64,000 nucleotides of DNA. Source: Bradyrhizobium valentinum (lineage in GTDB: Bacteria > Pseudomonadota > Alphaproteobacteria > Rhizobiales > Xanthobacteraceae). This document shows, one piece after another, positions 51,261 to 59,593 of this stretch (its first letter is position 1; every line of letters begins with the position of its first letter). A program made the position numbers and the translations under genes. Below the pieces are notes generated by a model. The model worked only from the letters and a program-made list of their open reading frames with translations. It had not been told where the DNA came from and ran no database searches. Location: contig NZ_LLXX01000101.1 in NCBI RefSeq assembly GCF_001440405.1, positions 132,453 through 196,452 of the forward strand. Reading direction: 5' to 3'.

Positions 51261-52235
51261 TTAGCCTCCCGGGATCGCGTGATAGAATGTCCCGGAATCG
51301 AGTTCGGGCGCCGGCCCGACAAGTTCGCGGCCGCCGATGTCGGCCAGCACGCGGTAGAGAATGCGCGCGTCGGCTTCTTCGTCGGCGACCGGGCGACGTG
51401 GAATTCCCTCCCGATAGCGATCGCGATAGGCGCGCAGCGTTGCGTCGTCGGGAGCGCCGGTCAGTGGCGCAATTTTCTCCCACTCCGCATCCGAGGTCGA
51501 CAGGATCTCCTTCGCCGCGCGGGTCATGGCGATGAAGCGGGCAATTTTGTCCTGGTTTGCGTTCGCCCATTTTTCGTCGAAGACGTAGCCGATCATCGCG
51601 GTGCGGCCCTTGGCGCCGAGTTTCGGCAGCAGATCCTCAATGCCGGCGATGCGGCGGAAACCCTTCGCTTCCAGTCCGGCGCAGAAATTCCAGTAGTTCA
51701 AAGTCGCATCCATTTCCCCGCTGAGCGTCTTCGCAGCCAGCAGCGGCGGCGCGCCATAGGCGATCGTCGCCTCCGACTTCAGGTCGATGCCGCTCTGCTT
51801 CAACCACGCCAGCAGCAGCAGCCAACTCTTGTCGATCGGGCCACCTGCAACGGCGAGCCTGCGGCCCTTGAGATCGGCCAAGGTCTGGATCGGCGAGGCG
51901 GCAGGGACCATCACGGCGCCGAGCGCGCTCGAATAAGGATAGAATGTCAGTTTGGCGCCAAGTCCGCGTTCGCGCGACACCCAAAGCCAGTCGGTGACCA
52001 CAATGTCGGCATTCCCGGCGCGAAGCGCGATCTTACCCGCCTCGGGGCTCGCCAGTTCGAGAACCTGGACCGAAAGGTTGGCCTGCTTGTCGAGGCCGTG
52101 CGCGCGGATCACTGCGAGTTCCCAGGCGAATGTTCCGGTCTTCTGCACCGCAACGCGCAAAGCCTCGGCGCTGCAGCACGTGCCGAGCGAGACAGAAACA
52201 ATCGTAGCAAGCAGCATGCGAACAAAAAATTTCAT
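51261..52235 (-). CDS. ABC transporter binding protein, NMT1/THI5-like
   Basis: The 324-residue periplasmic protein has a signal peptide (residues 1-23; a Cys-Cys pair near the end of it may mark a lipoprotein-like site). The domain is of NitT/TauT type: LRVAVQKTGTFAWELAVIRAHGLDKQANLSVQVLELASPEAGKIALRAGNADIVVTDWLWVSRER, then LKGRRLAVAGGPIDKSWLLL. Members near quinoprotein genes in methylotrophs are of unknown ligand. It is the first gene of its three-gene unit and lies next to the PQQ accessory cluster. Confidence 0.9.
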   Translation of the reverse strand: MKFFVRMLLATIVSVSLGTCCSAEALRVAVQKTGTFAWELAVIRAHGLDKQANLSVQVLELASPEAGKIALRAGNADIVVTDWLWVSRERGLGAKLTFYPYSSALGAVMVPAASPIQTLADLKGRRLAVAGGPIDKSWLLLLAWLKQSGIDLKSEATIAYGAPPLLAAKTLSGEMDATLNYWNFCAGLEAKGFRRIAGIEDLLPKLGAKGRTAMIGYVFDEKWANANQDKIARFIAMTRAAKEILSTSDAEWEKIAPLTGAPDDATLRAYRDRYREGIPRRPVADEEADARILYRVLADIGGRELVGPAPELDSGTFYHAIPGG

Positions 52236-52321
52236 GGCGCCTCGAGCCGTTTCCTCGAACGTCTGCTTTTCAGCGGGACAGTCATAGCATAGCTTCCACG
52301 ATTAGCAGTGGGAGGAAGACG

Positions 52322-52681
52322 ATGACGCTTGTCGGATCGGTACGACGTATTGTCGCCGTGTTGACGGCGCTGATGACGATGGCAGCGCTCGCGCGCGCCC
52401 AGGACATCAACGATTATCCGACGTCGGCGCGCGTCGAATACGCGTTCGGCTGTTTGAAAGCAAATGGCGAGACGCGGCGGGCGATCGAGCAATGCTCCTG
52501 TTCGATCGATGTTATCGCTTCGCTCGTGCCCTATGAGCGCTATGTCACGGCGGAAACCGTGCTCAGCGTGTCGCAGGTCCGGGGAGATATGGGCGGGCCA
52601 TTCCGCACATCCGAGCAGGCGGCAAATGCGCTCAACGAACTCAGGCGGGCCCAGGCCGAAGCGGAAGTACGCTGTTTCTGA
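52322..52681 (+). CDS. Exported hypothetical protein of the quinoprotein cluster
   Basis: The 119-residue protein has a signal peptide (residues 1-26, ending ALARA). Three cysteines (GCLKAN, EQCSCSID) and a final CF end the mature part, which is helical: DYPTSARVEYAFGCL...SCSIDVIASLVPYERYVTAETVLSVSQ. Similar proteins with YPTSARV.YVF.CM..NG..R..LEQCSCSID sit in PQQ alcohol dehydrogenase loci, so it is probably an accessory of that system. It converges with the SoxYZ-like gene. Confidence 0.75.
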   Translation: MTLVGSVRRIVAVLTALMTMAALARAQDINDYPTSARVEYAFGCLKANGETRRAIEQCSCSIDVIASLVPYERYVTAETVLSVSQVRGDMGGPFRTSEQAANALNELRRAQAEAEVRCF

Positions 52682-52701
52682 GGCGCTGCACGCGGTTCGG
52701 A

Positions 52702-53517
52702 TCAAATCCCGGAATCGTCGATCTTCCATTCGCGCTGGAAGACGTGTCCCTCGGTATCCTTGGCCTCGGCACGGAAATTTTTCGCGCCATTCGACACGTA
52801 GGTGAACCTGATATTGGGATCTTCCGAAATCGAAATGCCGCCTTCCATCGTCAACACCAGGCTGTCGTCCTGCCATAGCCGCAGTTCATTGACGAAGAAT
52901 GCGGGGACATACAGGTGCGTTACCTGGTCCATCTGCAGGCCGGAATTGTTGGGATGCCCGATCATGATCTGGGCCTCGCGCGCGCCGTTAGCGGGGCCTT
53001 CACCGGCCTTTCCGAACTGCCGGTAGCGCATCTGGCCTAATCTGCTCTTGGCTTCGTCGGCATTTTTGGCGGCGGGCGCCGAGCAGCCGCCGGACGCCTT
53101 CACATAAGTCTTGGTCATGTAAAGCTTGCCGTCGCTGAGTTCGGCCACCGCATGAACATCGGTGTAATTGTTGACGCGGACGCGGGTGGAGATCTCAGAC
53201 ACTTTGGCGTCCGGCCCGAGCTGGAATTTTGCGGCCATCGGCGCAGGATTCTGGTCGATGACGAGCGTAATGTTCAGCACCTTGCGGCTGTCGCCGGGCG
53301 AAAGCTTCGTTCGCAAGGTCACCGGCACAACTGCAGCATCCTCGGCGCGGGACGGCATTTCGATGGCGATCACGTCGCTGCCATCGTTCATCGGACGATT
53401 GTTGAAGATGTCCTGAACCAGGCCGGGCCAGGGGTCTGGCGTTGCGGCAAGCGTCAGCGGCGCGCCAAACAGCAGCAAGCCAGCGACACCGAGCAGGCGA
53501 AAAAGATATCCGGGCAT
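52702..53517 (-). CDS. Quinoprotein dehydrogenase-associated SoxYZ-like carrier
   Basis: The 271-residue exported protein has a signal peptide (residues 1-25) and a fused SoxY-SoxZ arrangement. The first domain ends in the carrier-like segment KASGGCSAP with Cys145; the second is an immunoglobulin-like SoxZ domain (IMIGHPNNSGLQMDQVTHLYVPAFFVNELRLW). Fusions of this type are known from PQQ-dependent dehydrogenase loci. They are thought to relay something between the quinoprotein and partners, with the Cys as candidate attachment point. AAGG lies before the ATG at 53517. Confidence 0.9.
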   Translation of the reverse strand: MPGYLFRLLGVAGLLLFGAPLTLAATPDPWPGLVQDIFNNRPMNDGSDVIAIEMPSRAEDAAVVPVTLRTKLSPGDSRKVLNITLVIDQNPAPMAAKFQLGPDAKVSEISTRVRVNNYTDVHAVAELSDGKLYMTKTYVKASGGCSAPAAKNADEAKSRLGQMRYRQFGKAGEGPANGAREAQIMIGHPNNSGLQMDQVTHLYVPAFFVNELRLWQDDSLVLTMEGGISISEDPNIRFTYVSNGAKNFRAEAKDTEGHVFQREWKIDDSGI

Positions 53518-53585
53518 GCACCACCTTCGCAACGGATGGAGGCAACGAACGCAATGAACGAACGCAATATAGGGCAATGCCCGCG

Positions 53586-54512
53586 TCATTCCCATTCAAT
53601 TTCCGAAAATGCTGCGGTTGCGTTGCGGGCGTTGAAGTCGTCGAACAATTCCCATCGGGATCGCTCGGAGCTCGCTGCCGTGCCGGCCGCCGTCGCTATC
53701 GGTGCGCCACGGGCGATGAGCCCGCGTACGTCTGAGGCCAGCGTTTCGAGATAGCGGCGCTGGTCGGCGAGGGCGGCCGGCCATCCGCTCACAGCACCGT
53801 GACCGGGAACCACGCGCTGCGCGGGCAGCGCGCTGAGTTCACCGATTGCGGCCAGCCAGCCGCGGAGGCTGCCGTCCAGCACAGGCGTATGGGCCAGAAA
53901 CACCAGATCGCCCGAGAACAGGGTCCCGGTTTTTTCATCGAGTACCGTGAGATCGCAATCGCTATGCGCGGCAGGCCATGCCCGCAAGACGAGGGGTCGT
54001 CGCCCGAGATCCAGATTGAGCGTGCCACCGACGAGCAGCGTTGGCGGCACGATGCGAATCTCGTCGATCAACTGGTCGCCCATGGTACGACGAAATGCAT
54101 CGAGATAGAATTGCCCGCGCGCGGCCAGCGCGCGTGGCAGGTTCGCGTGGCCGACGAAGGTCGTGCCATCCTGCACGAAAGCGCCGTTGCCGAAAACGTG
54201 ATCGGGATGGCCGTGCGTATTGATGACGTACCGGATCGGCTTGTCGGTCCGGGCACGAATAGCTGCCATCAGTTGTCGTCCCCCGCGAAGGCTGCCACCC
54301 GTATCGATCACCGCGACCGCGTCCTCGCCAACGATGAAACTGACATTCGCAATCGCACCGTCGTTCTCACGCGTCATCTGCGCGGTTTGGCCGATGTGCA
54401 CGAATATGCCATCGGCGACGGAGTTGACGGGCAACTCCCGTTGCTGCGCGAACGCGGCCGTTGCCGTAGCGAGCATCGCCAGCGCGGCAAGGATCAATGC
54501 GGGATGAGCCAT
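53586..54512 (-). CDS. Quinoprotein relay system zinc metallohydrolase (MBL fold)
   Basis: The 308-residue metallo-beta-lactamase-fold protein has a signal peptide (residues 1-22). Metal ligands are His100, His102, Asp104 and His105 in NTHGHPDH; further ones are His in AAHSDCD and in VPGHG. It matches the quinoprotein-associated metallohydrolase group always found with the SoxYZ-like carrier. The substrate is unknown; persulfide or thioester hydrolysis on the carrier has been suggested by analogy to Sox systems. It lies 69 bases upstream of the carrier gene on the same strand. Confidence 0.9.
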   Translation of the reverse strand: MAHPALILAALAMLATATAAFAQQRELPVNSVADGIFVHIGQTAQMTRENDGAIANVSFIVGEDAVAVIDTGGSLRGGRQLMAAIRARTDKPIRYVINTHGHPDHVFGNGAFVQDGTTFVGHANLPRALAARGQFYLDAFRRTMGDQLIDEIRIVPPTLLVGGTLNLDLGRRPLVLRAWPAAHSDCDLTVLDEKTGTLFSGDLVFLAHTPVLDGSLRGWLAAIGELSALPAQRVVPGHGAVSGWPAALADQRRYLETLASDVRGLIARGAPIATAAGTAASSERSRWELFDDFNARNATAAFSEIEWE

Positions 54513-54748
54513 ACTTTGGCCTCCGTCTCACCACGAAGCGCTATCGGCAATCCCATGTTTCATCGTGCCTACGTTTGCGTCGCAGCACAGGCGGCGAGTT
54601 CGCTCCGGGGATTATTCCTGTTGCACGCTCCAATTGACAAGCATAGCATTTTGCCTGTCTGCGGCTTCAACGGAACTCCGTTCGTCGAGGTTGCCGATAT
54701 CTCTCCGAATTTGGCAACCATGGCGGGCCGGAAGTGCAGCAGCTTTCG

Positions 54749-55633
54749 ATGATATATGCCAGACACAAGCGCTGGCTGGCGATTGCAACATTGGCGATAC
54801 TCGCCGTACTCGTCGGGCGCGATGTCGCTCGCGCGCAGATCAAAGAAGGCGGCGATTTGTCGATCGAGCTCGTCGATCCCAAGGTGCTGCGCGTCTGCGC
54901 CGACCCGCACAATTTGCCGTTCTCCAACGACAAGGGCGAGGGATTCGAGAACAAGCTCGCCGAACTGTTCGCCGAGAAGCTGCAGAAGAAGCTGGACTAC
55001 ATGTACTTCCCGCAGGCGACAGGCTTCGTCCGGATGACGCTTGGCGCCCATCGTTGCGACGTCATCATGGGCTTCCCGCAGGGCGACGATCTGGTTCAAG
55101 GCACCAATCCCTATTACCGCACCGCCTACGCGCTGGTCGCTAAGAAAGGCAGCGGCCTCGAGGAAGTGACGACGCTGGAAGACGAGCGCCTGAAGAGCAA
55201 GAATATCGGCATTGTGGCCGGCACACCGCCTGCCACGAACATGGCGGTCAACGGCCTGATGGCGAACGCCAAACCATATCAATTGATGGTCGATACCCGT
55301 TTGGACTCATCAGCGGAGGCCATGATCGCCGACCTGATGTCCGGCAAGATCGACGCCGGCATTCTCTGGGGACCGATGGCGGGCTTCTATGCGAAGAAGG
55401 CGAACCCGCCGCTTCACATCACGCCTCTGGTCAAGGAAAAGGCAGGCCCGCGACTGGCGTTTCGTATCGGCTTGGGGGTGCGGGCGGCCGACCAGAACTG
55501 GAAGCGGCAGCTCAACCGCCTGATTCAGGAGAACCAGCCCGCCATCAACAAGATATTGCTGGACTACGGCGTTCCCTTGCTGGACGACAACGACCGGCCG
55601 ATCGGCGCAGAGACCGCAACGAAAGCGCCATGA
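54749..55633 (+). CDS. xoxJ: Quinoprotein dehydrogenase-associated binding protein, XoxJ/MxaJ-like
   Basis: The 294-residue periplasmic solute-binding-fold protein has an N-terminal signal or anchor (about residues 6-29). MxaJ/XoxJ marks are LRVCADPHNLPFSNDKGEGFENKLAELFA (about 51-79), YFPQATGFVRMTLGAHRCDVIMGFPQG, TNPYYRTAYALV and GKIDAGILWGPMAGFYAK. XoxJ helps assemble or activate lanthanide methanol dehydrogenase XoxF. A GTG at 54734 with a frame of five more residues is an alternative start. The stop overlaps the CXXCW gene, so the pair is coupled. Naming as XoxJ and not ExaA partner is inference. Confidence 0.85.
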   Translation: MIYARHKRWLAIATLAILAVLVGRDVARAQIKEGGDLSIELVDPKVLRVCADPHNLPFSNDKGEGFENKLAELFAEKLQKKLDYMYFPQATGFVRMTLGAHRCDVIMGFPQGDDLVQGTNPYYRTAYALVAKKGSGLEEVTTLEDERLKSKNIGIVAGTPPATNMAVNGLMANAKPYQLMVDTRLDSSAEAMIADLMSGKIDAGILWGPMAGFYAKKANPPLHITPLVKEKAGPRLAFRIGLGVRAADQNWKRQLNRLIQENQPAINKILLDYGVPLLDDNDRPIGAETATKAP

Positions 55634-56205
55634 AGGAAACGCTCGCAGGCCTGGTCCTTGCGGCATTCACATTCATTGTCCCGGCATCAGCGCAGGAAAG
55701 GCCTCCTGAGCCCGACGGGTACCGCATGGAAGATTACCGTGCGCCGGTTCCTGCGACCCTTGCGGGCGTGCGTGTTGTGACGACCGCGGAGGCTGCGTCG
55801 ATCTGGCGAGCCAAGGCGGGCTTATTCATCGACGTAATGCCTCGCGCGCCGAAGCCGCAGAATCTTCCTCACGGCACGGTCTGGCGCGACCAGCCGCGGC
55901 TCAACATTCCCGGCAGCATGTGGCTGCCGGACACCGGTTACGGCAAGCTGGCGGCGGCGACGGAAGACTACCTGCGGCGCGGGCTCGTTCGCGCGACGGC
56001 GGGCAACAGTAACGCGCTGGTGGTGGTTTATTGTCAGGCCGATTGCTGGATGTCCTGGAACGCGGCGAAGCGAATCCTGACATACGGCTATTCCAATGTG
56101 GCGTGGTACCCCGAAGGAACCGATGGCTGGGAGCGCGCCGGCCTGGACCTCGCCGAGTCGCAACCGGAGCCGCGGACAGGTGAGGAGACTTCGTCGCGGC
56201 GTTAG
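55630..56205 (+). CDS. PQQ-dependent catabolism-associated CXXCW motif protein
   Basis: The 191-residue exported rhodanese-like protein has a signal peptide (residues 1-22). The characteristic cysteines are Cys135 and Cys139 in YCQADCWMSWNAAKR, and YRMEDYRAPVPATLAGVRVV lies near the mature start. NIPGSMWLPDTGYG precedes the Cys motif. The family is found only with PQQ dehydrogenases. It may handle sulfur or redox chemistry linked to the SoxYZ-like carrier. It overlaps the XoxJ-like gene by four bases; a dispersed repeat begins at its stop codon. Confidence 0.9.
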   Translation: MKETLAGLVLAAFTFIVPASAQERPPEPDGYRMEDYRAPVPATLAGVRVVTTAEAASIWRAKAGLFIDVMPRAPKPQNLPHGTVWRDQPRLNIPGSMWLPDTGYGKLAAATEDYLRRGLVRATAGNSNALVVVYCQADCWMSWNAAKRILTYGYSNVAWYPEGTDGWERAGLDLAESQPEPRTGEETSSRR

Positions 56206-56270
56206 AGCATGATCCGGAAAAGCGGATACCGGTTTTCGCTCGGGACAAACGCAAAGCGTTTGCCCGGAGA
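56205..56270. repeat. GAGCATGATCCGGAAAAG-type dispersed repeat with hairpin
   Basis: Starts GAGCATGATCCGGAAAAGCG and contains CCGGTTTTCGC and an inverted repeat CGGGACAAACGC / GCGTTTGCCCG (56241-56266, one mismatch). This element is a familiar intergenic repeat of Bradyrhizobium genomes. It lies between convergent genes and may act as terminator for both. Confidence 0.7.
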
Positions 56271-56330
56271 TCACTCTCAAACGATAAGCCAGGGCGTGAT
56301 GACGATTCGGAGAAGCGGCATCACGCACGA

Positions 56331-56942
56331 CTATTCGATCTCCTGCTGAATCGTTCGTCCGAGAGTAAACAGACGCTGGTCGATCGCCGTCGGCACCTCG
56401 CAGACGAATTTGATGACATTCCGCCGGTCTTCGAAGATGCGCGTCTGCCAAACAAGCTGATTGCCGAGGTCGTCGATCTTCGCCTGGTCGGGCGGCGTTT
56501 CACTCTGCAGCGCCTGCAAGGCAAGCGTGTCGGCGCGGATCTTGTCCGCCGCCTCGCGCTGCTTGCGGGTGACGCGCTCCAGCCCGTTCATAACCTGGGA
56601 GCGCTGGGCATTGAGGGATTCGAACAGTCCGGCAAATAGCAGTTTTCCGCTTGCGGTCTTGTCGGCGGCACCGCTCAGATACTCCGTAATCGCCTTTTGT
56701 GCTTCCTCGAGCGGGGTCCGCCTTGCCGCCAGCTTCGCGACCAGCGCGCTGACTTTGGCATCGTCCTTCCACTTGCCGGAGACGTCGTCGAGCGGCGGGC
56801 CTGCCCACACGGCGGCAAGGGAAATCTCGGGCACCTTGGCCTGGGTGCACGGCCAGTCCGGATAGCGGGGATCGGCGGCATGGCCGGGCGTGGCCGTCGC
56901 TGTAATGGCAAGCCATGCTGCGATCGCGATCCGATATTTCAT
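56331..56942 (-). CDS. Exported hypothetical protein of the PQQ/ABC operon
   Basis: The 203-residue protein has a signal peptide (residues 1-22, ending GHA). The mature start is DPRYPDWPCTQAKVPEISLAAVWAGP, followed by a helical, probably coiled-coil body (residues 55-150, e.g. VTRKQREAADKIRADTLALQALQ) and VWQTRIFEDRRNVIKFVCEVPT. Such proteins close the ABC operon in other PQQ-alcohol loci. The start overlaps the permease stop (ATGA), so it is translated with it. Role unknown; perhaps a periplasmic scaffold. Confidence 0.8.
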   Translation of the reverse strand: MKYRIAIAAWLAITATATPGHAADPRYPDWPCTQAKVPEISLAAVWAGPPLDDVSGKWKDDAKVSALVAKLAARRTPLEEAQKAITEYLSGAADKTASGKLLFAGLFESLNAQRSQVMNGLERVTRKQREAADKIRADTLALQALQSETPPDQAKIDDLGNQLVWQTRIFEDRRNVIKFVCEVPTAIDQRLFTLGRTIQQEIE

Positions 56943-57790
56943 GCCTCGCCTCCAGCCGGTCCGCGGCGGATCAGGCCGCGCGATGGATCGTATGCCAAGA
57001 TTGCGCCGACCATGAAGGCGATCGTACAGCCTCCCACCACCGCGAGCGCGATCCAGTTCATTTGTCCGTACAGCGCGAAACGTATCAGCTCCACGGCGTG
57101 CGTGAATGGATTGAACAGGCAGACATAGTAAAGCATCGGGCTGCTCTCCAGGATACGCCACAGCGGATAGAGCGCTGAGGAAGCGAAGAACATCGGAAAG
57201 ATGACAAAGTTCATCACGCCCGCAAAATTCTCAAGCTGCTTGATGCCGGAAGAGATCAGCATGCCCAACGCGCCGAGCATCAGGCCCGACAGGACCAGCG
57301 CCGGCAGCACCGTCAGATAGCCGGCCGGCGGCGGTGCGATATCCCAGAACCAGGCGATCAACAGGAAGGCATACACCTGAAGTAGCGAGACCGCGGTTCC
57401 CGCCAGAAGCTTGCAGGACAAGAGAAACCATCGCGGCAGCGGGCTCACCAGCAAAGTCCGCATATTGCCCATCTCGCGGTCATAGACCATGGAAAGCGAG
57501 GACTGCATGCCATTGAAGAGCTGGATCATCGCCATCAGGCCGGGCGCGATGTAGACCTCATACAGAATGTAGGTCTCGTACGGTGGGATGATGGAAAGGC
57601 CGAGCACCTGACGGAAGCCGGCGGCGAAGATGAACAGCCACACCAACGGCCGCACCAGCGCCGAGACGAAGCGTTCACGCTGATGCAGGAAGCGAAGCGC
57701 CTCGCGCCACACAATGCCGTTCAGGCAGGTGAGATACTGGGTGAGCGAGAAGCCGCTCCTGATTGGCCTTATGGTTGTCGCGGATATCAC
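56939..57790 (-). CDS. pedC: ABC-2 type permease of PQQ-alcohol system (PedC-like)
   Basis: The 283-residue ABC-2 permease has six helices after a 30-residue cytoplasmic start. Diagnostic are IVWREALRFLHQRERFVSALVRPLVWLFIFAAGFR, PYETYILYEVYIAPGLMAMIQLFNGMQSSLSMVYDREMGNMR and LVSPLPRWFLLSCKLLAG. It matches the PedC-type permease of PQQ-dependent alcohol loci. In Pseudomonas putida, PedA1A2BC supports growth at low lanthanide levels, and the related Lut transporter of Methylorubrum imports lanthanides. It is coupled to its ATPase by ATGA. Confidence 0.9.
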   Translation of the reverse strand: MISATTIRPIRSGFSLTQYLTCLNGIVWREALRFLHQRERFVSALVRPLVWLFIFAAGFRQVLGLSIIPPYETYILYEVYIAPGLMAMIQLFNGMQSSLSMVYDREMGNMRTLLVSPLPRWFLLSCKLLAGTAVSLLQVYAFLLIAWFWDIAPPPAGYLTVLPALVLSGLMLGALGMLISSGIKQLENFAGVMNFVIFPMFFASSALYPLWRILESSPMLYYVCLFNPFTHAVELIRFALYGQMNWIALAVVGGCTIAFMVGAILAYDPSRGLIRRGPAGGEA

Positions 57791-58608
57791 GATGATGGGC
57801 TCCCGCCCTGTGCGGTGGAGCCGGTCAGCCGCATGAACGCCGTGTTGATGTCGCTGCCGCCGGCGTCGGCGATAACCTGCGCCACCTTGCCTTGGGCCAG
57901 TACCCGGCCCTGATGCAGGATGACGAGGTCATCATTCGAGCCGATCTCGTCGAACAGATGCGTCGCCCACAACACGCTGATTCCCTGTTCGGTAACGAGT
58001 TGGCGGACGTGGTTGAGGATGTCGGCGCGCGCCTTGACGTCGAGGCCGACGGTTGCCTCGTCGAGCAGGAGCAGGCGCGGGCGATGCAGCAGCGCCCGCG
58101 CGATTTCCAATCGTCGCATCTGGCCGCCGGAGAGGTCGCGCACCTTGCTGCCGGCGCGGTCGTCGAGGCCGATGCGTGCCAGCACCTCGCGGCTGCGTAC
58201 GCGGGCATCGCGCCTGGCGATGCCATGCAAGGCGGCGTGATAAAGCAGGTTCTGCGTCACCGAAAGATCGAGATCGAGCGTGCGAGGCTGAAACACCACG
58301 CCGAGCAACCGTAATGCTTCGCCGGGCGCATGCGCGACGTCATGGCCGAAAATTCCGATATGTCCGCGCTGGATTCCGAACAGCCGCGTGATCAGCGAGA
58401 ACAGGGTGCTCTTGCCGGCGCCGTTCAGGCCAAGCAACGCCGTGAAACTTGCCGGTGCGACGGTGAAGCCGATGTCGATCAGCGCATGCCGGGCGCCATA
58501 GGAATGGCTGACGCCGTCGATCGACAATGCAGGCATCTCCGCGGCTGCGGGCCGGGAAGGGATGTCCTGCGTGTTCTGACCGGCGGAAAATGCGTCAGTG
58601 GCCGTCAT
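57787..58608 (-). CDS. pedB: ABC ATP-binding protein of PQQ-alcohol system (PedB/LutE-like)
   Basis: The 273-residue ATPase has Walker A GLNGAGKST (about 60-68), LLGVVFQPRTLDLDLSVTQNL, signature LSGGQMRRLEIARALLHRPRLLLLDEATVGLD and WATHLFDEI. The PRTLDLDLSV.QNL stretch is the mark of the PQQ-associated ATPase family. An N-terminal extension of about 25 residues precedes the domain. The ATG at 58608 overlaps the propeller gene stop. It powers the PedC-like permease. Confidence 0.9.
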   Translation of the reverse strand: MTATDAFSAGQNTQDIPSRPAAAEMPALSIDGVSHSYGARHALIDIGFTVAPASFTALLGLNGAGKSTLFSLITRLFGIQRGHIGIFGHDVAHAPGEALRLLGVVFQPRTLDLDLSVTQNLLYHAALHGIARRDARVRSREVLARIGLDDRAGSKVRDLSGGQMRRLEIARALLHRPRLLLLDEATVGLDVKARADILNHVRQLVTEQGISVLWATHLFDEIGSNDDLVILHQGRVLAQGKVAQVIADAGGSDINTAFMRLTGSTAQGGSPSS

Positions 58609-59576
58609 GGTTGTGCAATCGTGACACCCCAGGGCAGTTCGCCGACCTGGACCGTCTTGATGACCTTTTGCGCGGCGACGTCGATCACCGAGACGTCGTT
58701 CGAAACGCCATTGGTGACCATCAGATATTTCTCGTCCGGGGTGAATGCCATATGCCACACCCGTTGCCCCACCAGCAGATATTTGGTGACCTTGTGGCTG
58801 GTGGCATCGACGACCGCGACGCGATTGGCAGGGCCGAGCGCGACGAAAGCGGTCTTGCCGTCTTTGGTCATGCCGATGCCGACCGGCTGGATGGCCTCGC
58901 TCCGCAAGCCGGGAATGTCGAATGCAATCTTCTTCGTCACCTCCCGCTTGACCGGATCGATCACCGAAACGGTGCCGCCGATCTCCGAGGATACCCACAC
59001 TTCGGAATTGTCACGCTTGAACTCGGCGAAGCGCGGGCGCGCATCGACCAGCACGTTGGCGACGATTTGGTGCGTCTTGGTATCGATGAAATGCGCCATG
59101 TTGGTCGTCTCGGACGTATTGATCAGGATTGCGCCATCCGGGCTGATCGCCATGCCCTCCGGCTCAACGCCGACCTGAATTTCGCCGAGACGCGTACGCT
59201 TCTCGACATCGATGATGGTCACCGTGTTGTCGTTTTCGTTGGCGACGTAGAGCATCTTGCCGTCGGCATCGAGGGCGAACAGTTCGGGATCCGGGCCGGA
59301 GGGCAGGGTGTCGACGACCTCTTGCTTGGCAACGTCGATGACCTGAATGCTGTCGTCGTCGCCGACAGCCACGAACACAAACTTGCCATCCCTGGTGAAC
59401 TCGATGCCGCGCGGCCGCTGGCCGACCTTGATCGTCTTGGTGACGGTCCAACTGTTCGTATCGATCACAGATACGGTATTGCTTTTCTCGTTGGAGACAT
59501 AGGCGATGAAGGCCGAGGCGGGGGTCGCCAGCGCAAGCCAGGCAGTCATTCCGAAAATCAGGCACCACTGCCACAT
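58605..59576 (-). CDS. PQQ-catabolism-associated YVTN beta-propeller protein (PedA2-like)
   Basis: The 323-residue exported propeller has a signal peptide (residues 1-22, ending ASA). At least seven YVTN repeats follow, each of the form YVSNEKSNTVSVIDTNSW, FVAVGDDDSIQVIDVAK or YVANENDNTVTIIDVEK. It ends VQVGELPWGVTIAQP. The family occurs only with PQQ alcohol dehydrogenases and their ABC transporter; in Ped/Lut systems it is a periplasmic partner, perhaps for metal delivery. GAGGAG precedes the ATG. Confidence 0.9.
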   Translation of the reverse strand: MWQWCLIFGMTAWLALATPASAFIAYVSNEKSNTVSVIDTNSWTVTKTIKVGQRPRGIEFTRDGKFVFVAVGDDDSIQVIDVAKQEVVDTLPSGPDPELFALDADGKMLYVANENDNTVTIIDVEKRTRLGEIQVGVEPEGMAISPDGAILINTSETTNMAHFIDTKTHQIVANVLVDARPRFAEFKRDNSEVWVSSEIGGTVSVIDPVKREVTKKIAFDIPGLRSEAIQPVGIGMTKDGKTAFVALGPANRVAVVDATSHKVTKYLLVGQRVWHMAFTPDEKYLMVTNGVSNDVSVIDVAAQKVIKTVQVGELPWGVTIAQP

Positions 59577-59593
59577 ACGCAATTTCTCCTCGT

